Below are positions 1 to 10,700 of a DNA stretch of 64,000 nucleotides, one piece after another. Both the position numbers and the translations under genes were made by a program. Origin of the DNA: SFEL01 sp045603585 (lineage in GTDB: Bacteria; Bacillota; Clostridia; Christensenellales; CAG-138); NCBI GenBank assembly GCA_045603585.1, contig JAZUMK010000013.1, forward strand, positions 1 to 64,000, written 5' to 3'. The notes under the pieces are model-generated. The model saw only the letters and a list, made by a program, of their open reading frames with translations. It searched no databases and was not told the DNA's origin. How positions within the stretch are numbered: position 1 is the stretch's first letter; every line of letters begins with the position of its first letter.

Positions 1-2
1 CT

Positions 3-2243
3 CAATTCGTTAAGTATGTTATCCTTTCAAACGGCAATGTCCATTATTTCTGGAACATATACAAAGGCAGTCCGCAAGTTATCATTGCGTTCCCCACTTA
101 CGAGAGTGTGAAGGAAAGCAAGGCACTGAATGCAGATCCTGCAAAATTGTATAGCGAGGAAATTAGAGAGGATTACATTGCCGTCGTAAAAGAACCCCGG
201 TATGCAGAAGCACCCGAGTATCAGAACGAGGATACTCGTGCGCAATTTTTGCGAGACAGAGGTCTTCGGATGTTACGCAAGTATCAGGTAAATGCTTTGA
301 AGGCTTTGCAAGCATCTGTGCGAGAGGGTAATCAACGCTTCCTTTTCGAAATGGCTACGGGCACAGGTAAAACATTGACCTCTGCTGCAGTAATCCGCCT
401 GTTCTTGCGCAGTGGCAATGCCAATCGAGTCCTGTTCTTGGTTGACCGTATCGAACTTGAAAACCAGGCAAAGAAAAATTTCATCAATTACCTCAAGCCT
501 GACTACGACACAGTCATTTTCAAAGAACACACTGATGATTGGCGCATGGCTGGTATTGTTGTGTCCACAGTTCAGACCCTAAGCTACAACAATAAATTCA
601 AAAAGGTGTTTAAGCCTACGGATTTTTCCCTGATTATTGCTGATGAGAGTCATCGTTCTATCAGCGGAAATAGTAGAGCTGTCTTCGAATATTTTATTGG
701 TTACAAACTTGGTTTAACAGCTACTCCTAAGGACTATTTGAAAAATGTCGATGCAGACAGTTTGATCGCTTCTGACCCGAGAGCGTGGGAACGCCGTCAG
801 TTGCTTGATACGTATAAAACTTTTGGTTGCGAAAGCGGGGAACCCACATTCCGCTATTCTCTGATCGACGGAGTTAACGATCCTGATGGTCCGTATCTTG
901 TTAATCCTACCGTTGTTGATGCACGAACAGATATCACCACTCAACTCTTAGCGGATAAAGGATATGCGGTAGTTAGCCACGGTGACGAAGAGGACGAGGA
1001 CGCAGAGGAAACTTATTTTGCTCGTGATTTTGAGAAAAAGTTTTTCTCTGATGAGACGAACAAAATCTTTGTAAAAACCTTTATGGATAACGCTATGCGT
1101 GATCCTCTGACCGGAGAAATTGGCAAGGGAATCATTTTCTGTGTGAGCAGAAAGCATGCCGCAAAGATCACTCAACTACTCAATGTTTATGCTGACAAAA
1201 TGTTCCCGGATATGTACTATTCCGACTTTGCCATGCAGATTACCTCTGATGTTCAGAATGCGCAGGAGTATACCATCAACTTCCAGAACAACAATCTGAG
1301 TGGCAATACAAAGTTCCTCGAAGGGTACAAATCGTCCAAAACTCGTATTTGTGTCACGGTGGGAATGATGACAACCGGCTACGACTGTGAGGATATTCTC
1401 AATATTGGTCTGTTCCGCCCGATCTTCTCACCTACAGACTTCATTCAGATCAAAGGTAGAGGAACACGCACATATACGTTCAATTTCAAACGGTATGCAA
1501 ACGGAGTGCAAGAGCTTCACGCTGAACCGAAGGAAACGTTCAAACTGTTTGATTTCTTTGGCAACTGTGAGTATTTTGAGGAAAAATACGATTATGACGA
1601 AGTAATCAAGCTTCCTCGCCCGGGAACGAAAGGGTCTGGATTGGGCGGCGGAGTTATTAGTACTACTTTTGAGAACTTCGATCCCGATCCCTTGAAAACC
1701 CTGACGGAAACAAAAATCGGTCTGCAGGGCATGAAAATTGACCGCATGTTCTTTGAAAAATTCGAGGATGCGGTTAAGAAAGACGCCACGGCCAAAGCGC
1801 AGTATGAACAGGGCAATTATGCTGCGGCACAGCGCTATATCGAAGAAACTTATCTCAATCAGCCGTCCGAGTTTTATACTTGGGACAAATTGCGGCGCGC
1901 TACCGGTGTTGATCGTAGAGTTACGGTCCGAGAGATGCTGGATAAAGTCTTCGGTATTATCCCTGCATTTAAGAGTAAAAAAGAACTTGTTAATGATGAG
2001 TTCGATAACTACATGCTGACTTGCGGAGTTGCCCCCGGAGAGTATTACGAGATTCGGCGCTTCTTTGAAACATATTTGACGGACAAGGAAGTTCGCCGCG
2101 TTATCGAGGATGGTAAATTCCAGCTTCTTGGTACACAAGTTCCCAGTTACTCGTTTGCAGACTTGAAGCGGCTTGGTGCTGCTAATATGCGTAGCGTGGT
2201 TGGCTATGTAAACGACAATGTGAACCTTTCAAGGTTTATGTGA
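3..2243 (+). CDS. hsdR: Type I restriction enzyme subunit R, 5' end outside the window
   Basis: ATP-dependent translocase and endonuclease subunit of a type I restriction-modification complex. The reading frame is open from base 3 with no stop. Codons before the first possible start (GTG at 108) encode family-like sequence (YFWNIYKG, then IIAFPT), so the gene begins upstream of the window and 108 is not the true start. Visible helicase motifs are ATGTGKT (Walker A, about nt 355-375), DESH (about nt 640) and GLTATP (about nt 711-728). A second RecA-like domain contains TTGYDCEDI and a GRGTR motif, and an EcoEI-type C-terminal domain follows from about nt 1680. The N-terminal nuclease domain is mostly missing because of the window edge. 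The fused modification/specificity gene starts 11 bp downstream, so the two are probably co-transcribed. Confidence 0.93.
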   Translation, partial: QFVKYVILSNGNVHYFWNIYKGSPQVIIAFPTYESVKESKALNADPAKLYSEEIREDYIAVVKEPRYAEAPEYQNEDTRAQFLRDRGLRMLRKYQVNALKALQASVREGNQRFLFEMATGTGKTLTSAAVIRLFLRSGNANRVLFLVDRIELENQAKKNFINYLKPDYDTVIFKEHTDDWRMAGIVVSTVQTLSYNNKFKKVFKPTDFSLIIADESHRSISGNSRAVFEYFIGYKLGLTATPKDYLKNVDADSLIASDPRAWERRQLLDTYKTFGCESGEPTFRYSLIDGVNDPDGPYLVNPTVVDARTDITTQLLADKGYAVVSHGDEEDEDAEETYFARDFEKKFFSDETNKIFVKTFMDNAMRDPLTGEIGKGIIFCVSRKHAAKITQLLNVYADKMFPDMYYSDFAMQITSDVQNAQEYTINFQNNNLSGNTKFLEGYKSSKTRICVTVGMMTTGYDCEDILNIGLFRPIFSPTDFIQIKGRGTRTYTFNFKRYANGVQELHAEPKETFKLFDFFGNCEYFEEKYDYDEVIKLPRPGTKGSGLGGGVISTTFENFDPDPLKTLTETKIGLQGMKIDRMFFEKFEDAVKKDATAKAQYEQGNYAAAQRYIEETYLNQPSEFYTWDKLRRATGVDRRVTVREMLDKVFGIIPAFKSKKELVNDEFDNYMLTCGVAPGEYYEIRRFFETYLTDKEVRRVIEDGKFQLLGTQVPSYSFADLKRLGAANMRSVVGYVNDNVNLSRFM

Positions 2244-2254
2244 GGTAATCAACT

Positions 2255-4753
2255 ATGTTGAATTTTGATGTAAAAAGAAAAATAAATACCTTGCGCGACA
2301 TACTGGTCGGCAAGGTGCCTGATCCCAAAGCACAGGTAGAACAGATTACCATCGCGCTCATCTATAAGTTTATGGATGATATGGATTTGGCCGGTGCCGA
2401 ATTTGGCGGTAAGCGTGTGTTCTTTGCGGGAGAGTATGAGAAATATGCTTTCACGCAGATTATGCTCCCCGAACATAGTGCGCAGGAGCGTCTGAACCTG
2501 TATGCCGAAGGCATTGACAAAATGGTTAATAATGCTGAATTGCCGTCTTTGTTCCGTGATATCTTGCGTGGAGCGTATATTCCTTATCGCGACCCTGAGA
2601 CACTGAATCGTTTTCTGAAGGAAATTGCCGAGTTTAGCTATGACAATAGCGAAGACTTAGGAAATGCCTTTGAATACCTGCTCTCTATTATGGGTAGCCA
2701 GGGCGACGCAGGCCAATTTAGAACTCCCCGTCACATCATCGATATGATGGTGGAGATTGTTGCGCCCAGAAAAGATGAAACAATTCTTGATCCTGCCTGC
2801 GGTACTGCGGGTTTCTTGATTAGTGCATACAAGTACATTGATGCGCAGAATCGGGATGAGGAAGGGAAATCCACCCTTTCCGGCGAAGACAAAAAGCGCA
2901 TGGCGCAGAATTTTGCTGGTTATGACATTTCTCCGGACATGGTACGCCTTTCCCGTGTAAACATGTATCTCCATGGTTTTTCCAACCCTCAGATTAGCGA
3001 GTACGATACATTGACAAGTTTGGAAAAATGGGATGATAACTATGATGTCATTCTGGCTAATCCTCCGTTTATGACACCTAAAGGCGGTATCAGCCCCCAT
3101 ACTCGTTATCGTGTGTCGGCTAAACGAGCGGAGGTCTTGTTTGTCGATTACATTGCCGAACACCTAAATCCTACTGGGCGGGCAGCCATTGTTGTTCCAG
3201 AAGGCATTGTGCTTCAGTCTCAAACTGCATATAAAAATCTCAGGCAATACTTGATTGATGATAATCTTCTTTACGCCGTTATTTCTCTTCCGGCAGGTGT
3301 ATTTAATCCTTATAGCGGCGTGAAAACAAGCATTCTTTTAATTGACAAAACTCTCGCCAAAGAAAAGGATAGTATTCTTTTTGTAAAGCTTAACAATGAT
3401 GGCTATGATCTTGGAGCTCAACGGCGACCGATTTCGGGTAGTGAAATTCCTTGTGTTATAGAAACTATAAAGGAATTCCAAACAGGTGTTGCAATTGAAA
3501 CGAGCGACAATATCGTTATTGCTAAAAAATCAATTATTCGTGAGCGCGATTACACGCTGATTGGCGAACGCTATAAGGTGAAGGAGCGCCCTGCAAATAG
3601 ATACCCTCTGGTGTCCCTCGGGAATAATGAGCTTTTCAAAATTGAATCTGGTGGTACTCCTGACACAAAAAATCCTGAATATTGGAATGGCAATATTTCA
3701 TGGGCAACTTTAACAGACATTCCTGCTGAAGATTTTGTTACATTTCTTTCAGATACTGAACGCCATATCACAGAAGAAGGTTTAGCAAGTTCCTCGGCAA
3801 AGATGCTTCCAGCTGAAACTGTTTTGGTTTCGTCACGAGCAACCATTGGGCGCATTGCACTTGCCAAACATCCTGTTTCGACAAACCAAGGATTTAAGAA
3901 CATAGTAGTTGTCGATAAAAACCGCATTTCACCTAAATATGTTGCATATGTCGCGACACATCTGGTTCCGCGTATGGTAGAACTTGCATCGGGCGGTATA
4001 TTCAAAGAGATTTCAAAAAGAAACTTTTCAACATTACAGATTCCACTTCCCCCTATATCGATCCAAAATGAATTGATTGAAGAAATTGATGGATATCTCA
4101 GGATTATTGCGGGAGCACGTCAAATTGTTAATAACTACAGACCTATCATCAGAATTGATCCTGAATGGGAGGCTGTGCCTGTTGGGAATATGTATGATAT
4201 TAGCTACGGTGTAACAGTATCGATTCCACAAAACGAAGATGAAAATGGAATCAAAATTGTCTCAACAGCAGAAGTTGGGCTCGATGGTTCCCTTGATTTA
4301 TCCAACATTCGCAAAGTCAAATACGAAAGCAAGTATGAGAAATTTGTGCTTGAACCTAATTGCCTTTTGTTTAACTGGAGGAATGCACCCAAACACGTTG
4401 GAAAGACAGCGTTGTTCCTTGCAGATGATGACAAGTATATCAGCGCATCCTTCTTGCTCTCTCTCAAGAATAAAAATTCTGAATGCGTTGATAATCGATT
4501 TATCTGGTGTGCGCTAAATAGTCTGCGTGAAACAGGCTACTTTATGCGCAATGCGCGGCAGGCGGTTAATCAAGCAAATTTCAATGGCGATCAGTTGAGT
4601 AAAACTGTTTTGAGAGTTCCAGATATTGAAACTCAGAGAACGATTATGGCTAAAATTGAAGAGGAAATGGCCATTGTTGAGCAAAACAAGCGCCTGATTG
4701 GGATTTTTGAGCAGAAGATAAAGGATAGAATTGCAGAAGTTTGGGGTGAGTAA
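2255..4753 (+). CDS. Fused type I modification-specificity protein (HsdM-HsdS)
   Basis: N6-adenine DNA methyltransferase and target-recognition subunit in one 832-residue chain. Residues about 1-430 are HsdM-like, with the SAM motif DPACGTAGF near residue 179 and the catalytic NPPF at about 269-272. From about residue 449 the protein becomes HsdS-like. One target-recognition half carries SGGTPDT and is followed by a spacer region containing IPLPPISIQNELIEEI. A second half starts near residue 639 (VPVGNMYDI) and ends in a coiled C-terminus. Separate HsdM and HsdS are usually about 500 and 400 residues, so this is a true fusion with somewhat shortened parts. It overlaps or abuts the next gene, consistent with one operon. 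Methylation by the chain should protect host DNA from the neighbouring HsdR. Confidence 0.9.
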   Translation: MLNFDVKRKINTLRDILVGKVPDPKAQVEQITIALIYKFMDDMDLAGAEFGGKRVFFAGEYEKYAFTQIMLPEHSAQERLNLYAEGIDKMVNNAELPSLFRDILRGAYIPYRDPETLNRFLKEIAEFSYDNSEDLGNAFEYLLSIMGSQGDAGQFRTPRHIIDMMVEIVAPRKDETILDPACGTAGFLISAYKYIDAQNRDEEGKSTLSGEDKKRMAQNFAGYDISPDMVRLSRVNMYLHGFSNPQISEYDTLTSLEKWDDNYDVILANPPFMTPKGGISPHTRYRVSAKRAEVLFVDYIAEHLNPTGRAAIVVPEGIVLQSQTAYKNLRQYLIDDNLLYAVISLPAGVFNPYSGVKTSILLIDKTLAKEKDSILFVKLNNDGYDLGAQRRPISGSEIPCVIETIKEFQTGVAIETSDNIVIAKKSIIRERDYTLIGERYKVKERPANRYPLVSLGNNELFKIESGGTPDTKNPEYWNGNISWATLTDIPAEDFVTFLSDTERHITEEGLASSSAKMLPAETVLVSSRATIGRIALAKHPVSTNQGFKNIVVVDKNRISPKYVAYVATHLVPRMVELASGGIFKEISKRNFSTLQIPLPPISIQNELIEEIDGYLRIIAGARQIVNNYRPIIRIDPEWEAVPVGNMYDISYGVTVSIPQNEDENGIKIVSTAEVGLDGSLDLSNIRKVKYESKYEKFVLEPNCLLFNWRNAPKHVGKTALFLADDDKYISASFLLSLKNKNSECVDNRFIWCALNSLRETGYFMRNARQAVNQANFNGDQLSKTVLRVPDIETQRTIMAKIEEEMAIVEQNKRLIGIFEQKIKDRIAEVWGE

Positions 4754-4754
4754 C

Positions 4755-5933
4755 GTGACGTATATAGAAGCGGGGGAAAAGGCAGTTGCCCGCATTCTTG
4801 ACCGAGTTGGAGATATGCCTCTTAGCGCTTTGGCAGGATTATCCTACGAGGATGAAATTCCGGCTCAGCTCTATGAAATTAATAAATATTTACCAGAGCT
4901 GTTCCAAGATGACAGCGAAGAAAAATATATTGAAGCTCTCCGGCTTGCCCTTGAAACAAGCTACTATAATGGTCTGTATCAGTTTGCATATGTTCAGTAT
5001 CATATGTTGTTCATGACTGCCATTTATTTTGCGCTCCTGAAGGTAGCAAAATGCCACAAGGACGAAGTGGACAAAGCCCTATACTATTTGCTGAAAGACA
5101 GGAAAAGCGAATTCTATGGTGAAGAAAATACAAAAAATGGCGAATTGTACTTTGGGAGCTTTGCGGCAATAAGTGAGAGCGACGTATTTATGCTTTTGCG
5201 CGTGATTGGTCTTGATGATTCGCTTTTGGGTGAGTTGAAAAACTTTGTCAAGTCACGTAACAAATACGCTCATGCTAATGGTCGTCTTATGCTTACCTCG
5301 GACGAGCTTTTTATCAAAGAGATTCAACAGTACAATGAAAAAATTGAAAAAATCTACGGCCTCTTAAAGCCGGATATCAGACAGTTGTACGAAGCCACTA
5401 TTACCAATGCGGATTTTTATGATCCCGAAATCAGAGCGTATTACGACCCTGATGAGCAGATAACCCAAGAATTTATAAAGGAATATTCGTTATCTAAAGC
5501 TGAGTTAAACTGGTTGCGTAAGATCAAAACATCTGACTTCAAAAAGTACGATGGATATGAGCATATCAAAAACTTGCATATTGCATTGATGCATTATTAT
5601 GATCTGCTTGACCAAAATGATTATCAGCCTTTTGATGACCCCTATGTTCTTTATAAGTACAAGAAGAATGCTGTAGAATTTGTTGAACGTGAGTTAGAAA
5701 TTAGTGCCGTGAAGTGCGCTCAAGATGGGGAAACCTACCCAATATATGGGTGCCCTGACTGTGGAGCCGCACAGCTTGTATATGATGCTGATACGCATCG
5801 ATATCATTGTTTCGCATGTGACGTTGATTACACGGATGAACAGCTAAGCGAATGCTCACGTTGCGGTCGTATTACGCACGTAAACGAGATAGGAATATGT
5901 TCAAATTGTGTTGAGGATGCAATGCAGGATTAA
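4755..5933 (+). CDS. HEPN-like protein with C-terminal zinc ribbons
   Basis: Unnamed 392-residue protein directly behind the modification gene. The GTG at 4755 is preferred because GGGGTGAG lies four bases upstream; TTG 4731 is an alternative inside hsdM-S. Residues about 60-215 are helical and contain R168-N-K-Y-A-H173, matching the Rx4-6H active-site motif of HEPN ribonucleases. The C-terminus (from about residue 333) has CPDC/CFAC and CSRC/CSNC pairs, suggesting two zinc ribbons that could bind nucleic acid. HEPN domains are common RNase effectors in defence and toxin systems. The motif and context support that role here, but substrate and activity are inference. It could instead be a non-catalytic accessory protein of the restriction complex. 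Confidence 0.6.
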   Translation: MTYIEAGEKAVARILDRVGDMPLSALAGLSYEDEIPAQLYEINKYLPELFQDDSEEKYIEALRLALETSYYNGLYQFAYVQYHMLFMTAIYFALLKVAKCHKDEVDKALYYLLKDRKSEFYGEENTKNGELYFGSFAAISESDVFMLLRVIGLDDSLLGELKNFVKSRNKYAHANGRLMLTSDELFIKEIQQYNEKIEKIYGLLKPDIRQLYEATITNADFYDPEIRAYYDPDEQITQEFIKEYSLSKAELNWLRKIKTSDFKKYDGYEHIKNLHIALMHYYDLLDQNDYQPFDDPYVLYKYKKNAVEFVERELEISAVKCAQDGETYPIYGCPDCGAAQLVYDADTHRYHCFACDVDYTDEQLSECSRCGRITHVNEIGICSNCVEDAMQD

Positions 5934-5991
5934 TTCTGGAATAATCCTATCGATGCATTCGCGTACAGGGCGTACTACAAAAGGAGCTATT

Positions 5992-6705
5992 ATGCCATTA
6001 GAGAAGAATATTCAAAATGCGGTGTACGAGTATTGTAATAACCATTTGCCGGACCAGACGTGGTATGAGAATGAATTTGAGTTTATCGAAGATGCTGATC
6101 TTCGGAAGCGGTTGGTGGAAGAATTTCGAGGAATCCGTTTTGCATATAAGCTGTACGAGGGTATAGAGGCTGAGAATGAGAACATAGTATTCGAAATTAG
6201 ACATCAGATCTTCTCATATGCCACAATTTACGAAGCTGTGTTGCATTATGTGCTATATACTTACTATGCTGACACCTCAGAATTTCACGACTTGCAATAT
6301 CATGAAACCTTAGCGAAAATTGATATTCCTACAGAGAAACGATGCCGTTTGGAGAAGGAACTTGAGCATGATGGTAAGGGCATTGTTCCTATGTACAAGA
6401 AAGAGCGTAAAAAAGATGATGCTCAAGTTAGGTTTGATGATAAATGTAAGGCTGCTGAAAAGCTTGGGTTGCTATCCAGTTTTGTAAATACGGACGGCGA
6501 AGAGGTTGATTTGACTCGCGAAATAATCGAGATATATGGGTATAGAAATGCAATACATCTTGTTGCCGAGCTGCGAAAAGGCATTGCTTATGAACTTGAT
6601 CTAAGTAAACGAGCATACAGAAGAATGCGACCATTTATTGACCAAATAAAAGAGCGACTTCAAATCGATCGGAAGAGTATATACTCAACAAGAAGAGAAG
6701 GTTAG
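5992..6705 (+). CDS. Uncharacterised defence-island protein, possible second HEPN-like protein
   Basis: I do not recognise a named family for this 237-residue protein. ATG 5992 is chosen because AAAGGAG sits just upstream; an upstream extension to 5908 would have no such site. The protein is predicted to be largely helical and highly charged, without signal peptide or membrane segments. Near the C-terminus R185-N-A-I-H189 resembles the RN-containing motif of HEPN domains but is one residue shorter than the usual Rx4-6H spacing, so catalysis is doubtful. It lies 58 bp after the zinc-ribbon HEPN protein and 3 bp before the nuclease-like gene, so it is very probably translated from the same message. 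Confidence 0.45.
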   Translation: MPLEKNIQNAVYEYCNNHLPDQTWYENEFEFIEDADLRKRLVEEFRGIRFAYKLYEGIEAENENIVFEIRHQIFSYATIYEAVLHYVLYTYYADTSEFHDLQYHETLAKIDIPTEKRCRLEKELEHDGKGIVPMYKKERKKDDAQVRFDDKCKAAEKLGLLSSFVNTDGEEVDLTREIIEIYGYRNAIHLVAELRKGIAYELDLSKRAYRRMRPFIDQIKERLQIDRKSIYSTRREG

Positions 6706-6708
6706 GAT

Positions 6709-7689
6709 ATGTACAGAATAATTGATGAATCAGGTGCTGTGTATACTCAGCATACATACACTAAAGAATCGGATTTTGAGAAAATGATTGTTTCTCATGC
6801 TGATGCAATCTTTGGCTCTGAAGGCATCTATTTCGATATCAAAAAGCTGATTGGAACACCCAAAAAGGGGGCGACCATTCCCGATGGGTATTTCCTTGAC
6901 CTGACATTTCATAACGATCCCAAATTGTATTTGGTCGAGGTTGAGCTGAATAGCCACGATGTATATGGCCACATCGGTGAGCAGATTTTGCGTTTCGGTA
7001 TTTCTACTGAAACGGACAAATATAAGCTCAAAAACAATCTGCTTTCAGCAGTAAGCGGCGATCCTGCTAAGAAAAAGAAGTTGTCCTCCTTTTTTGCTAA
7101 GTCCAAATATGACAATATAAATGAGCTGCTGGATAAGGTTATCTTCGAGAATAGGCCTGCAGCAATTATCGTTATCGATGAAGCCACGGACGAGCTGTAC
7201 AATGTCATGGCTCAATTGACGATGACCACTGAAGTAATCGAAGCACAGACTTATGTTTGCGGAAATAAAAAGCTGCACCGTTTTTCTCCGTTCAAAGATG
7301 AGGTTTTGACTGATTTGCCTGCCGACTCGGATGCTGATGAATTGGACACTATTATTGTGCCTGCGCATGAGGATGGTTTCAATGAAGAGTTCCTCAAAAA
7401 TGATCGGTGGTATGCAATCCGTATTTCGAGTGCGATGATTGATAAAATCAAATACATTGCGGCTTATCAGGTTGCGCCGATTTCTGGAATTACATATGTT
7501 GCCGAAGTAGACCGCATTGAAAAGTACAAGGATACGAACAAGTACATGGTACTGTTCAAAGCTGGAACGGTTAAAAAGATCAACAAAGTTGCTTTAGGGC
7601 AGAAGAAAGGTCTTGCGCCCCAAGCCCCGAGATATTCTTCCTATCAAACAATTACTTCTGCAAAATCGCTTGACGATTTGTGGAGCTGA
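6709..7689 (+). CDS. PD-(D/E)XK-like nuclease-fold protein of a defence operon
   Basis: The 326-residue protein starts 3 bp after the previous gene, behind GAGAAGG. Its N-terminal third has the pattern of a PD-(D/E)XK fold: an acidic helix with E24, P58-D59 at the end of a strand, then E77-V-E79 in the following strand and a conserved helix with GHIGEQILRF. The usual Lys of (D/E)XK is Glu here, so it may use a variant active site or be catalytically dead. The C-terminal half is mixed alpha/beta and unrecognised. Context (restriction genes upstream, SIR2-Argonaute 41 bp downstream) suggests a role in nucleic-acid recognition or cleavage during anti-phage defence. That function is inference. 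Confidence 0.5.
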   Translation: MYRIIDESGAVYTQHTYTKESDFEKMIVSHADAIFGSEGIYFDIKKLIGTPKKGATIPDGYFLDLTFHNDPKLYLVEVELNSHDVYGHIGEQILRFGISTETDKYKLKNNLLSAVSGDPAKKKKLSSFFAKSKYDNINELLDKVIFENRPAAIIVIDEATDELYNVMAQLTMTTEVIEAQTYVCGNKKLHRFSPFKDEVLTDLPADSDADELDTIIVPAHEDGFNEEFLKNDRWYAIRISSAMIDKIKYIAAYQVAPISGITYVAEVDRIEKYKDTNKYMVLFKAGTVKKINKVALGQKKGLAPQAPRYSSYQTITSAKSLDDLWS

Positions 7690-7730
7690 TTAAGGAGATA
7701 TTTGCATCGATTTATGCTAAGGAGGTTCTC

Positions 7731-10700
7731 ATGCTGGATCAGGAACAGTTAATTCGTAATATAAGCGTGATGGCGAATGGGGAAGTTGACTTCTTCCTTG
7801 GTGCTGGAGCCTCCATTGCATCCGGTATACCTACTGGCGGAGACTTAATATGGCAATTTAAACGCTTGCTATATTGTATGGATCATGGTATTGCTATTGA
7901 AAAATATAAGGATTTGACCCTTGCCTCTACAAGAGACCTATTTCAGCAGCATTTTGATCAAAAGGAAGAATATCCGCATCAAGGAGCTGGAAATGAGTAC
8001 TCCTTTTATTTTGAAAAATGCTTTACTGATCCGATAGCCAGAAAAAGGTTTATCGAATCAATTGTGTCGGGACGAGATCCGTCTCTGGGGTATCTCTGTC
8101 TTGCCGAAATGATTTTTAACGGAAAAGTAAAAAATGTATGGACAACTAATTTTGATCCTCTCATTGAAACGGCTATTCATGCATTACACCCAATTAACGA
8201 TATACTTATTTATAGTTCTGCAAACAAGCAAAGCAGCCAGATTATGAATCCAACGTTTCCAGTGATCGGTAAACTTCATGGAGATTATCGCTATGATTGG
8301 TTGCAAAACACAGAGCCAGAATTGCAATCGTTAGAAACCGAGATAAAAGAATATGCTGCAAGGCAACTTTTGGGTAAACAGTTGGTTGTTATCGGGTATT
8401 CCGGAAGCGACGAATCTATCATGTCTTTTCTTGAAAATAGTGCGGAGATTCCTGACTTTCTCGATAAAGGACTTTTGTGGACCGTTCGTAAAGGAAGTGT
8501 ACCAAATCAAAGAATTTGTGCCTTGATGGAAAGAATGTCTCAATGCGGAAAACCTGCGAGCATAGTTGAGATTGATGGTTTTGAAACTCTGATGGTTTCA
8601 TTATATCAGGCCTTAGGATATGATAATGCTACAATCAATCAGAAGAAAAAAGGTTTTGTTTCCAAGAGTGCCCTGTCTTTTGGAGGAAGTCCTGTAGATT
8701 GTTTCATTAAGCTAAATACATATTTGGCAGACAGGCTGCCGCTATGTAATGTCTTTGAAACTGATATTTTAAGCTGGAAAGAACTTCGTAAGATTACTGA
8801 CAATACCGAAATAATAGCAGCACTATATAATAGGCACATTTATTCATTTTCGACCAATGAAGAGCTCAAAGCTGTATTTGGTAGCCACATAGTTTCGGAG
8901 ATCTCCTACGAGGAGATTTCTGAACGAATACTTCAGAAAGAGGATTCCATTTATATTAGTTTATTGTATAAGCTGATAGAGCGAAAATTGGTTGCATCTG
9001 GCATGTATCCTTGTCGGAAAGAAAAATACTATAATCCTAAATCCATGCAGCTGCAGAAAGGAAGCCAAGTGTACGATGCGCTTGAGGTTTCTCTTAGCTA
9101 TAACTCAGGAAATATTTATTTGCATCTCTTGCCTACGTTTCATGCAGCAGGAAAAAATGGTGCAAAATTAAGCAAGGAAGCATATCAATTTGCTATAAAC
9201 AGAAACACATCTGGTTTATACAATCGGCAGTATAATGAAAAACTCCGCTTCTGGGAGACGTTATTACGCACTGGCAGCAAATTTATTTTTTCAAATGATA
9301 AATTCCAACTGTCTTTCATTACGCCTGCAATTAGCTGTGGAGGACAATGGCGGGACAAAAAATGGCCGGAATTTTCTGCATATATTTATCAAGAACCACT
9401 AATGTGTTTTTCGGATAAGGATGCTGAGCGAAAGACAATTAACCAGCTGAAAGGCCTTGCTGCGTATGGCCCTCTGGATTGCTCGTATATGCCTAATGGA
9501 TCTACTCGTCCGTCAGTTAGGCTGGCCGTACTTGCTCCAAAGCAGGATATGACTAAGATTTTAAATCATCTTGGAAGTTTAAATGCGGTGCAAGCCAATA
9601 CGGGAAAAGACGATTATCTCCCAAACTATGAAGGCTTTGAAAAAGTATATAAAAGAGCACTGCTTGTGCCGAGACAACCTGATAATTGCCTTTGCATTGG
9701 TTATGATGGTAGAGATGTTGTAACATATACTCCGCAGAAATTTGTTGAATTTGTAAAAAGAGCTGTAGAGTATTATTCTAAACGAATATTTGACTTTGAG
9801 GTATTGGTCATATATATCCCAAAGTACTTTGCGCATTTTCGTACTTCAACAAGTATTTCTGCAGATTTCAATTTACATGATTCAATCAAATTGTATGCCG
9901 CGGAAAAGGGTGTGACCATTCAGTTTGTGGAGGAAAAATCAATAAACACCTATGATCCTTGCAAAGTGCTGTGGGGATTATCGACGAGCCTTTTCACGAA
10001 GTCTTCGGGTGTCCTTTGGCATCCGGAGAGCATACAAGAAGGCACAGCGTATATCGGGATCAGCTATGCCTATTCTGAAGAAAAAGGTATATGTATTGGT
10101 TGTAGTCAACTGTTTGACTCAACAGGTACTGGTATCAGGATGGTGTTGAGAAAAATCGCAGATCCTTTGTTTAGAGGAAGAAAAAATCCATATATGCGGG
10201 AGGATGATGCTCGGCGAATGATGACCGAGCTTAGAGAACAATATTATCGTTCGAATCCTACAGCTAAATTAGACAGGATCGTTATTCACAAAACAACTCC
10301 ATTCATTAGAGAAGAGATCTCTGGTATTATGCAGGCGTTCGAAGGTGTTTCTGATATAGAAATGATCCAAATCCAAGAGTATTCTTCGTGGAGAGGTATT
10401 CGTTTTGGCGCACAACCGTCGCAAAGTGCGGAAGGCTATGCAGTAAAGCGGGGATTAACTATACCTCTTGATAAAGAACGTTTTTTGTTGTGGACACACG
10501 GTTGCGTAATTCACCCAGAACTTTCCGGTAGAAAGAACTATTATAAAGGTTCTCGTGGCATTCCGGCTCCTCTGTTGGTAAAAAGATTTGTAGGAAACTC
10601 TGGTGGTGATGTGCTGGCAAAAGAAATTTTGATGTTGACAAAGATGAATTGGAACAGTGGAGATAGCATGTATAAGATGTTACCTGTTACGCTCGATTTT

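Noticed and set aside
108..2243. hsdR starting at GTG 108
   Set aside because: The frame is open to base 3 and the codons before 108 encode family-like sequence, so the gene is simply cut by the window edge.
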